A DNA stretch of 64,000 bases from Anthonomus grandis grandis (Eukaryota; Arthropoda; Insecta; Coleoptera; Curculionidae): contig NC_065564.1 in NCBI RefSeq assembly GCF_022605725.1, positions 1,798,001 through 1,862,000 on the forward strand, read 5' to 3'. Below the pieces are notes generated by a model, which ran no database searches, was not told the DNA's origin, and was given only the letters and a program-made list of their open reading frames with translations. A program made the translations under genes and the position numbers. Position 1 is the first letter of the stretch; each line of letters begins with the position of its first letter. Below are positions 36,301-48,300 of the stretch, in pieces.

Positions 36301-39300
36301 CCGTCGATTCTTTTTACTTTGGTCGATAATGAAGAAGCCACTGAGGGCTCTGGTCAATGGGGTCGGCTGGTTTTTCTCTTTTTCCACCGGGTTTTCGATG
36401 ACGAAACTGTCACTGTAGCGTTTCACCGAGTCACTTTTGGTTAAGGCCGGTTTGTTCCGTAAAACCACCCCGTCCACCTCGTCTTTGTTATTATTGCTCG
36501 ACTGATGGGAGATGACGTTTACTTCCGGTGCGGGGGCGCTGTTACCGGTTTTGGAGTCATTTTTTTTCGTCTTGTTCCGGGTCCTGTTTCTTCCGGTTTT
36601 TTGGTTCTGATTGACGGTAGGCGTTTGTTTCTTTTTATCCGGGTTCTCTTTTTCCGGTTTACTGTTGTCGTTGCCGTTGTCACTGTTGACGTTTCGCGAC
36701 TTTTTATTCGCCGTCTTCCGGTTATTAGCGCGGGGGTCTACGACCGCTTGTTTTGACCACATAATTTTCTTTTTTTTTTATTTTCTTCGTTTCACTGTTG
36801 GGGATTTTTGTTTTGTGAGGTTATGTTAATATTCCAAGCGACACATCATATATTATTAGGGTTAAATATATGTTTATTCAACGATTTTTTAGTAAATTGT
36901 TGGTTAATTAAACGATTGAATAGACGTATATCTTATACGATTTTTTTACAAAAGGGAGAAAATTTTGGCATTTAAAAAAATTGACAAGGAATTTACATAT
37001 TTATAGTTTTTAAATTTGATTACTACACCTTAAATATTTGATGACATTTTTTTGAAAAATCACTGTTTTCTGTTCATATTATCCAATCTAATAACGCCCT
37101 TTTTGTATTAAATATCTATTAATAAACATACATAAAATTATATTAAATTTAAATAAAGAAACTGTGTTATTAGATTAGATATGAAAAACAATGATTTTTT
37201 GAAAGCAATTTCTTACTGGTAAATAGTGTGGGGTGGGTGGGGGGCTAAGGGTAGGCCTAATAAAAAACCGTTTTTTTGCAGAAAATAATTTGAAAAAAAA
37301 AAAACGTTTTTTTATTAGGCCTACCCTTAGCCCCCCACCCACCCCACACTATTTACCAGTAAGAAATTCTGTTGAAAATCACCATTTTTTTTTGTCCATA
37401 ATATCCAATTTAATGGCACTGTTTTTGTATTAAATATAAATATAATTATATAAAATTTAATTAAACAAACTGTGTTATTAGATTAGATATGAAAAACAAT
37501 GATTTTTTGCAAACAATTTCTTACTGGTAAGTTTGTGGGGTGGGTGGGGGGTCAAGGGTACCTTTAATAAAAAAACCTTTTTTTTTTTTGCAAAAATAAA
37601 AACCAAAAATAAACATTTATTTAACTATCATGTGTTGCTTAGAAAAATTAAATTAATTTTTCGCATTACTGTTAATCAAACTTCGCTCTATCTGTGCCTC
37701 ATAATTAATTTTCTATTACCAAGCGAAGTTTAATTGACGGTGCGAAGTTTTGGCCCCTTACGGGTATTTATAGCATCTCATTGAGCCAAATCAGTAAACT
37801 GGTCTAATTTTTTTTTTTTTACGTAATTTATGAGAGAGAGAGAAAAAAAAGTGTAATAAACAGACCTCCACACGTGTTCAAACACATGTAAAACGACCGT
37901 TTCGCATTACCATTAAAACTATTAATAGGCAACAGTTTAAAAAAGAAAATAAACCAGGAAAGTGCCTTAATCAGCTAAATATAACAATGCTATCATCATT
38001 AAGAGATAAGCAAGGACTCAATAAGTTTCATTTTTTTTTTGCAATTTTTAAACTATTTTTAACTATGACCACCAGTGAAGTGCAAATAAGCACTTTCATA
38101 ATTCATTCAAAAAAAAAAAGGTGTCCCAAGAGCACCATTAGGATATTGGTGACTCACTCAATGAGAAGAGGTATTCCAATTAGGTCCAGTTGACAATTAT
38201 TATTATTGTCATTTGTCAAAAAAAAAATTATTAATAGTAGTAATTATGTCAGCAGTTTTTCGAAAAAAAAAATTGACATTGACACAATTTATCCGTAGAA
38301 ATCTCATAAAATTAATCCCATAAAGGTTGAGTAAACATAACCCCACAAAACGAGCATAGACTAAAGTTTGTTGTTATTAGTCGAGGTGAGGGATCGACGA
38401 TGTCAGACACTCACTATAGGCATGAAAACTCACAGAACACACTTAAGAAAACACTAAAACGGGCACAAATTAACGAAAAAAACGGGGCGTTTTCATTATA
38501 TATCCTTCTTGTTATTACATTTCCATTATTACTGCCGGAGTGAGAGAGAGAGAGGGAGAATTCGTGAGCATCGGTTGGTCGATTCGAGACAGTATATATA
38601 GGCGAGGTTGCCACGTTTCCCGTGAGCAAAATCCTTGGATGAAGGTTTTTTCAGAAAAGTTTAGGTTCTTATTGAAATTTTGGGGTTTTTTCGCGGCACT
38701 ATTAATCCAACTTCGATTTGTCAAGCGAATTAGAATTTTTGAAAAAAAAAGACAGAATTAATTAATTTTTTTTTGCAAATGCCCTTAACGATTTTTTTGT
38801 GTGCAATAATTAGCAAAAATATAGTTTTTCTTACCAAAATTAACCAAAAAACAATAATTAACGTCGCACGTTAATTAATTAACTTGCCCAATTAAAACTT
38901 ACATAAGCGGTACCTAAGCATTTTTTTAAATTATAATTAACAAAAAAAATATATTTTTTTGAACAAAAAGCCCGCGAAAAGTCAAGTTCAATTTTTAAAT
39001 AAAATAAATAATAAATATATTATAGGTATTGGTGTACGACGCGTAGTACCCCCCCTCCCCCCGAATTACTGAAGTGCAAACAGTTTTTTTGGGGTTTTTA
39101 GGTAGTTGTGCATTCCCCAAAGTGCGTTCAGTATTCGTCGCGATTTCGAACGGTCAACATCCACTCGGAGTGGATTTACGGACTTTTAGACTTTTTAGTG
39201 AGTGCTTGTTCCAGAGTAGGAGGAAGGGAGGAATCCTCCTGGTTCTGAGGGCTTTATACCAAGGTAGGCTTTTGTTTTTTTTATTTTTATTTATTTATTG

Positions 39301-42300
39301 AACGTTTATATTAATATATTTAACGCTTTTCCATTTTTCTTTTGTCTTTTATTTTTGAAAGTACCTACAACATACAAACAACAGAGTTTCTAAATTATAT
39401 TTGAACATCTTCGGGTTATTCTCATTTTATAAATAAATTTTGAAAGTACAAGGTTTCTAAATCATATTTTGACATCTTCAAGAATGTCCCTAATTTTTTT
39501 GTTTAAAAATACCACGTTTCTAAATGAAATTTGGGCATCTTCAGGATATTTCAATTTTTTTTTCTTTTAATAAAAAATATATACGACATTTCTAAATCAT
39601 ATTTGGACATCTTCAAGAATGTCTCTAATTTTTTTTTTTTTTTTAATACAACGTTTCTAACTTAAATTTGGGCATCTTCAGAATATTCCAATTTTTAAAA
39701 AAATTTTTTTTTAATAAAAAATATATACGACGTTTCTAAATCATATTTTGACATCTTCAAAAGTGTCCCTAATTTTTGTTTTTTTTTTTTGAAAATACAA
39801 CGTTTCTAAATGAAATTTGCGCATCTTCAGGATATTCCAATTTTTTTTAAATAATTTTTTTTTAAATAAAAAATATATACGACGTTTCTAAATCATATTT
39901 TGACATCTTCAAGAGTGTCCCTAATTTTTTTCCTTTTTTTTTTTGAAAATACAACGTTTCTAAATTAAATTTGGGCATCTTCAGGATATTCCAATTTTTT
40001 TAAATGAATTTTTTTTTTTAAATAAAAAATATATACAACGTTTCTAAATCATATTTTGACATCTTCAAGAGTGTCCCTCATTTTTTTCTTTTTTTTTTTT
40101 GAAAATACAACGTTTCTAAATTAAATTTGGGCATCTTCAGGATATTCCTATTTTTTTAAATTAATTTTTTTTTTAAATAAAAAATATATACAACGTTTCT
40201 AAATCATATTTTGACATCTTCAAGAGTGTCCCTCATTTTTTTCTTTTTTTTTTTTGAAAATACAACGTTTCTAAATTAAATTTGGGCATCTTCAGGATAT
40301 TCCAATTTTTTTAAATGAATTTTTTTTTTTAAATAAAAAATATATACAACGTTTCTAAATCATATTTTGACATCTTCAAGAGTGTCCCTCATTTTTTTCT
40401 TTTTTTTTTTTGAAAATACAACGTTTCTAAATTAAATTTGGGCATCTTCAGGATATTCCTATTTTTTTAAATTAATTTTTTTTTTAAATAAAAAATATAT
40501 ACAACGTTTCTAAATCATATTTTGACATCTTCAAGAGTGTCCCTCATTTTTTTCTTTTTTTTTTTTGAAAATACAACGTTTCTAAATTAAATTTGGGCAT
40601 CTTCAGGATATTCCAATTTTTTTAAATGAATTTTTTTTTTTAAATAAAAAATATATACAACGTTTCTAAATCATATTTTGACATCTTCAAGAGTGTCCCT
40701 CATTTTTTTCTTTTTTTTTTTTGAAAATACAACGTTTCTAAATTAAATTTGGGCATCTTCAGGATATTCCTATTTTTTTTTCTTTTAATAAAAAATATAT
40801 ACGACGTTTCTAAATCATATTTTGACATCTTGAAGAGTGTCCCTAATTTTTTTCCTTTTTTTTTTTTGAAAATACAACGTTTCTAAATTAAATTTGGGCA
40901 TCTTCAAGGTAACTCCAATAAAAAAAAATTTCAAAAAATTCCCAAACTTTTTCTACTGTTTTTTTTTTTAATTTATTATCCAAAAAAAGTAAACAAAGTA
41001 AGTGCGGCAACGTGCGCGTTCCGTGACTCGCGTCATACCTAAAGGATATTACACTCTCGCTTAATAGAAACGTTCGCTTGGTATCGATACGAGGCATCAG
41101 TGCTTGCACCAATAAAGAGCTTCCCTTAGGGATTTTTATTGCCGCTTGGCAACCCCGTAAGGGCACCCCAAGTGCTAGGGCAGCTGTTTATGAACAGGTC
41201 TTATTGAAAAACCTACCTGACCTTTTGCTCGAATCGACATTAAATGGGTAGTGCAACCTAAATTAACCCTTAAGGGGAAACTTTTAAATTAAAACCGAAA
41301 ATTTCGTGCTTTTAAAGCTAATAAATAAAACATGTAAAATCAGTGTTGGCCCGTTCTAAATTTAGCCGCATTTAAAAATAGACGATATTCATATGTATGC
41401 GGTTTCTGTTTTTTTTTTCCATCTTTCTCTCTTCAACCCAACCCTCTCTATGTTTTACTGACCTGAGGTGGTGGCCCAGGCGGGCAACTTTAACAATTTC
41501 TTAAAACTACTCGATCGCTTTAACACTCCGCCGCTGCTGTTGTTGGGGCATTTTTCCTCCCCCGGTGGGTCCATACATAGAAATTCACTTTAAACACTCT
41601 GAATCCATAATTTTCTTGAAATAAAATTGAGACATTTAGGCACTCAATTCAAATAATCTTCAACTGTTTATATCATCCTTCTCTCAATCGAGAGAGAGCG
41701 AAGGAGAGAGACTCGCGGCCGCCCTTGATGCATCGTCGTTTTTAGTTTAACCTTGGATGAACCGCCCTCCCCGTCACCCCTCCTCACTACTTCCGTCAAA
41801 AAACGGGGAAGGGACGACGTCTATTTCCTGAGGGATAAACCGGGAGAGGGTGGTGGGGGAGCAGATGTTTCGCTCGTAAATATTATTGATGTTGCATTGG
41901 GATTTTAAATTTAATTGGAAGCGCTGTCAATAGGACTTCGCTCTGCTTTAAGGAAAATTCACGATAATTTCCTTGATTTTTAATGGATTTTTTGGAATGT
42001 TGGCTTATAAGGAAGGGATTTTAATTCTGAATAAATAATGTATCTACATAAATTTTCAAATAATCATTAGTTTGGGAGTTAAGTGGATTTTATTGAAAAT
42101 TTGCCCTAATTTTTTTCGATAATTTCCCTAATTCTTTATGGATTTTCCTGAAAATTGGCTTATGAAAAAGGGCCTTTAATTCTAAATAATTAATGTATCT
42201 ACATACATTTTCAAAAAGTCATTAGTTTGAGAATTAAAGGAATTTTTTTGAAAATTTTCCCAAATTAATTACAGTATTTAAAATTCTTGATAATTTCCTT

Positions 42301-45300
42301 AATTTTTCATGGTTTTTTTTGAAAATTACCTCATAGGAAAGGGCTTTTAATTCTAAATAAATAATGTATCTACATAAATTTTCGAAAAGTCAGTAGTTTA
42401 GGACTTAAAGGGATTTTTTTTGAAAATTTGCCCAAATTAGTTACAGTATTTAAAATTCTCGATAACTTCCTTAATTTTCCATGGATTTTTTTGAAAATTA
42501 GTTCATAGGAAAGGGCTTTTAATTCTAAATAAATAATGTATCTACATAAATTTTCAAAAAATCAGTAGTTTAGGAATTACAGGGATTTTTTTGAAAATTT
42601 GCCCAAATTAGTTACAATATCTAAAATTCCCGATAACTTCCTTAATTTTCCATGGATTTTTTTGAAAATTAGCTTATAGGAAAGGGTTTTTAATTCTAAA
42701 TAAATAATGTATCTACATAAATTTTGAAAAAGTCAGTAGTTTGGGAATTAAAGGGATTTTTTTGAAAATTTGCCCAAATTAATCGCAATATCTAAAATTC
42801 CCGATAACTTCCTTAATTTTCCATGGACATTTTTGAAAATTAGTTCATAGGGAAGGGATTTTAATTCTAAATAAATAATGTATCTACATAAATTTTGAAA
42901 AAGTCAGTAGTTTGGGAATTAAAGGGATTTTTTTGAAAATTTGCCCAAATTAGTTACAGTATTTAAAATTCTCAATAACTTCCTTAATTTTCCATGGATT
43001 TTTTTGAAAATTAGTTCATAGGAAAGGGCTTTTAATTCTAAATAAATAATGTATCTACATACATTTTCAAAAAGTCATCAGTTTGGGACTTAAAGGGATT
43101 TTTTTGAAAATTTGCCCAAATTAATCACAATATCTAAAATTCCCGATAACTTTCTTAATTTTCCATGGATTTTTTTGAAAATTACCTCATAGGAAAGAGA
43201 TTTAAATTCTAAATAAATAATGTATCTACATAAATTTTCAAAAAGTTATTAGTTTAGGAATTAAAGGGATTTTTTTGAAAATTTGCCCAAATTAATCACA
43301 ATATTTAAAATTCTCGATAACTTTCTTAATTTTTCATGGATTTTTTTGAAAATTACCTCATAGGAAAGAGATTTAAATTCTAAATAAATAATGTATCTAC
43401 ATAAATTTTCAAAAAGTTATTAGTTTAGGAATTAAAGGGATTTTTTTGAAAATTTGCCCAAATTAATCACAATATTTAAAATTCTCGATAACTTCCTTAA
43501 TTTTTCATGGATTTTTTTGAAAATTAGCTCATGGGAAAGGGCTTTAAATTCTAAATAAATAATGTATCTACATAAATTTTCAAGAAGTCATTAGTTTGGG
43601 AATTAAAGGGATTTTTTTGAAAATTTGCCCAAATTAATCACAATATCTAAAATTCCCGATAACTTTCTTAATTTTCCATGGATTTTTTTGAAAATTACCT
43701 CATAGGAAAGAGATTTAAATTCTAAATAAATAATGTATCTACATAAATTTTCAAAAAGTTATTAGTTTAGGAATTAAAGGGATTTTTTTGAAAATTTGCC
43801 CAAATTAATCACAATATTTAAAATTCTCGATAACTTCCTTAATTTTTCATGGATTTTTTTGAAAATTAGCTCATGGGAAAGGGCTTTAAATTCTAAATAA
43901 ATAATGTATCTACATAAATTTTCAAGAAGTCATTAGTTTTGGAATTAAAGGGATTTTTTTGAAAGTTTGCCCAAATTAATCGCAATATCTAAAATTCCCG
44001 ATAAGTTCCTTAATTTTCCATGGATTTTTTTGAAAATTAGCTCATAGGAAAGGGCTTTAAATTCTAAATAAATAATCTATCTACATAAATTTTGAAAAAC
44101 TCAGTAGTTTGGGAATTAAAGGGATTTTTTTGAAAATTTGTCCAAATTAATCACAATATTTAAAATTCTCGATAACTTCCTTAATTTTCCATGGATTTTT
44201 ATGAAAATTAGCTCATAGAAAAGAGCTTTTAATTCTAAATAAATAATGTATCTACATAAATTTTCAAAAATTCAGTAGTTTAGGAATTACAGGGATTTTT
44301 TTGAAAATTTGCCCAAATTAATCACAATATCTAAAATTTCCGATAACTTCCTTAATTTTCCATGGATTTTTTTGAAAATTAGCTCATAGGAAAGGGATTT
44401 TAATTCTAAATAAATAATCTATCTGCATAAATTTTCAAAAAGTCAGTAGTTTAGGAATTACAGGGATTTTTTTGAAAATTTGCCCAAATTAATCACAATA
44501 TCTAAAATTCTCGATAACTTCCTTAATTTTCCATGGATTTTTTTGAAAATTAGTTCATAGGAAAGGGCTTTTAATTCTAAATAAATAATGTATCTACATA
44601 AATTTTCAAAAAATCAGTAGTTTAGGAATTACAGGGATTTTTTTGAAAATTTGCCCAAATTAATCACAATATCTAAAATTCTCGATAACTTCCTTAATTT
44701 TCCATGGATTTTTTTGAAAATTAGTTCATAGGAAAGGGCTTTTAATTCTAAATAAATAATGTATCTACATAAATTTTCAAAAAATCAGTAGTTTAGGAAT
44801 TACAGGGATTTTTTTGAAAATTTGCCCAAATTAATCACAATATCTAAAATTCCCGATAACTTCCTTAATTTTCCATGGATTTTTTTGAAAATTACCTCAT
44901 AGGAAAGAGCTTTAAATTCTAAATAAATAATGTATCTACATAAATTTTTAAAAAGTTATTAGTTTAGGAATTAAAGGGATTTTTTTTGAAAATTTGCCCA
45001 AATTAATCACAATATTTAAAATTCTCGATAACTTCCTTAATTTTTCATGGATTTTTTTGAAAATTAGCTCATGGGAAAGGGCTTTAAATTCTAAATAAAT
45101 AATGTATCTACATAAATTTTCAAGAAGTCATTAGTTTGGGAATTAAAGGGATTTTTTTGAAAGTTTGCCCAAATTAATCACAATATCTAAAATTCCCGAT
45201 ATCTTCCTTAATTTTCCATGGATTTTTTTGAAAATTAGCTTATAGAAAAGGGCTTTAAATTCTAAATAAATAATGTATCTACATAAATTTTAAAAAAATC

Positions 45301-48300
45301 AGTAGTTTAGGAATTAAAGGGATTTTTTTGAAAATTTGCCCAAATTAATCACAATATCTAAAATTCTCGATAACTTCCTTCATTTTCCATGGATTTTTTT
45401 TGAAAATTAGCTCATAGGAAAGGGCTTTTAATTCCAAACAAATAACTTAACTATAAAAATTTTCAAAAACCTAATACTTTCAGAGTAAAATTGATTTTTT
45501 TGGAAAAATCTGTTACAATTACACCATGTAAAATCCCAAATAATTTAGACCCTTAAGAACCGATTTTTCATTAAAAACACCTTAAGTACTTTCAAAAGGA
45601 AACCACTGGTGAAAAACAAAGGGTAAATGGGAAAGCACATTACTATTAACAGTGTCTTAATTCCTCTAATTAATTCCCGATACTAATTATGCGTTTTTTT
45701 TTTCAGATCGGTAAGTACACGTTTAAAATTATGCATGCTATTGGGTTGGAGGACCAGTTCCGGCCTGTCCATGGAGATCGTGGGCCCACGAAGGATTGCG
45801 GGCCTATAAGGCGAACTCGCGGCCGTTGTACGTAAATTAATTACGCGAAAAAAAAAAGAAAATTAAAAGTACGCGTTTCCAATTGAATTTCTATCGAATC
45901 AATTGAAATTCTGGCGTTTTTACGTCACGCGCGTTTAAAAATAGACGACCAGCGTCGACGGGTCCGTTGCATTTAACGTTAAATAGAGCAACAACATCTG
46001 CTTGTTTCGGTTTTTTTTTTATGGTGCTCTAGAGTCATCATCAGGTATTGTTATTATTATTATTATAATTAAAGGTCAGACAGCTGTGTTAATTGATTAA
46101 TTGATTTTTTTGTATGTATGTACATATATATATATATAAGTTAAGTGAATTAAGAAAAAAATTGATTGAGTGCCTAAATGTTTACGTACCAACTTATTAT
46201 AGTGACAATTTTATTTTTTTTTTTTTAAACAAACGAACTGCTGTTGATAATGAAAAACAAACGCGAATCGCGCGACGCCCGACGCTCGACTGATTTAAAC
46301 ACGCGGCGTCGCGATGCTCCCCACGTCCTCCCTCCCTCCTCTTCCTCTCTCCTATAGCGGGAAGAGGGGGAGAGGAGGGAACTGATAAATCCCGAATTAG
46401 ATTTATTAAGGTGCAGCAGCACCACCACCACACTTTAATGTAATACAGGGTGTGTCAAAGACTTACCGCTTTCCGCCATCAGCTGATGATTCTCCTTCTC
46501 CTCCATTTGTCTTCGTTCTTTTTCGACTGAAACAAAAAAATAGTAATTTTTCAATTTTTGGGAATTTTGGTTTTCTGAGCAGCTTACTTTGGATAAATTG
46601 GGAGGCTTTTCTGATCCGGTTCTGTTCGCTCTGGTCGTGTCTCATCCCCTTGACGAATCCCCGGATTATCCCGCGGGATTCTTTCGCTTTAAACGGTCCC
46701 GGGCAACAGTCGTCGTATTTTTTTACACACACGCGGTGTAAATCGATGTTGCAAGCTGGAATTTTTTGTTTTAACTTAAATCAAGTTGGCCCTTGACGGT
46801 TCTTTTTTTTTTTTTTTTTTAATTGAAATCAAGTAGCCTTGGCAACCCTTTCGTTTCCCCGTTTATTTATCCCGAGTAACCATAGCAACCCTTTAATTTT
46901 GTTTTTCCTCCTTTGAATACTGTTTTTATTTACCAAGTAACCGTGGCAACCCTACCCCCTCCTAAGAATACTTGATTTTTCCTTACCGGAACACTGATAA
47001 CCCTGTGGACTGATTCCTAAAATGATTTGGTGACAGTAATTGCACAATTTGACGGTGTGGTACTGTTGGGCCACAAAATGGTGGCTCAAGTGACTCAACT
47101 GGAAATAAAAATTGTCAAAAAATTAATTATTAAAAGTGATTAACGTACTTTTCTGGAATATTTTCCCATAAATCGGGCTTTAAACGATCGTTCCTTGTTG
47201 ACGAACGTGGGCACGCGGTCCAGGTCCATGTTCTGAGGACGGATTTTAAAAATCCGGATCAGAACGGTGATCAGGGCGGCTATGAGCAGACATTTCCGGA
47301 TATCCGGATTTTCTTTTTCCACTTCCTCCATGTAGGGCTCCACTTTGGGGATGAATAGGGTCTCGTAAAGTTTCGTTTCTTTCAGTTTATCGTTGTACAG
47401 ATCCTGGAAAACAATTTTCCTGGAACAATTCTGATTTATTTTCAATTGTTTTTTTTTTACCATCAATTCTTGATCCGTGGGTCCATAAATGGTCCCCAAT
47501 CCGGCCCTTCTCTTCTGCTGAAACTCCGCCAACTGATTGTTCAACTCCTTTTTCGCCTTTTGTCTCGCTTTCCAGAATATTTTCCGCATAATTTCCTCCT
47601 TTTCCACGTCAATCGTTAAATAATCGTCGATTTCGCGCACAGTATCTTCCGTGACGTCATTCAACTTTAAGGGCTAAAAAACAATTGAAACACATTCGAA
47701 AAAAACTATCGCACACGCTTACCGCTCCCGGCACCAAAAAACTGGAATGGATCTCAAAGGCCCATTTGCGCATCTCCTTCGCGTTTCCCTCCTTATACAA
47801 ATCGGTGAGGAGGTAAAACAAAAGACTGTTCGGGTCCGAGTTGGACAAAACGTAATTCATGAAAACGGCCAAGTGAGGAGGGTGTTCCCATAATTTCGTC
47901 AGGGAGGTGAAGTATCCCTGATCCTCCCCCTCGTCCTGGATCTCCATATCGGAAATATCGTCGTCCTCCATGGTGATGATCGTTTGCTGGGGCGAACGTA
48001 ACACGATGGGACTCTAAAAAATTCCCCATAAGTCAAATCAAGTGACCCAAGTTGCCCTGACAACCCTCTCATTTTTTATTTATTCCCAGTAACCATGACA
48101 ACCCTTCATCTCTGTCTTCATCAAGCAACCCTTGAACCACTGTTATTTTAATAATATCCAAGTAACCTTGGCAACGACCCTAAATTAAACAAAAAAAATT
48201 CAATTGTTACCCCATCCAGATCGAAACTGCTGTCAAAAGAGTGGGACCCCCCTCCCGGCCCCATCATCAATCTTTGGTACTTCCTTCCCGCTTCCGGACT

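Noticed and set aside
35975..36793. Placing the 36.8-kb exon in the long RhoGEF2 isoform
   Set aside because: After the C1-domain exon (phase 1) every candidate acceptor gives a stop or wrong phase; it fits only as an alternative start.
37180..37395. MicroRNA precursor
   Set aside because: The hairpin is long and nearly perfect, contains homopolymers, and belongs to a dispersed foldback element; a plain inverted repeat explains it.
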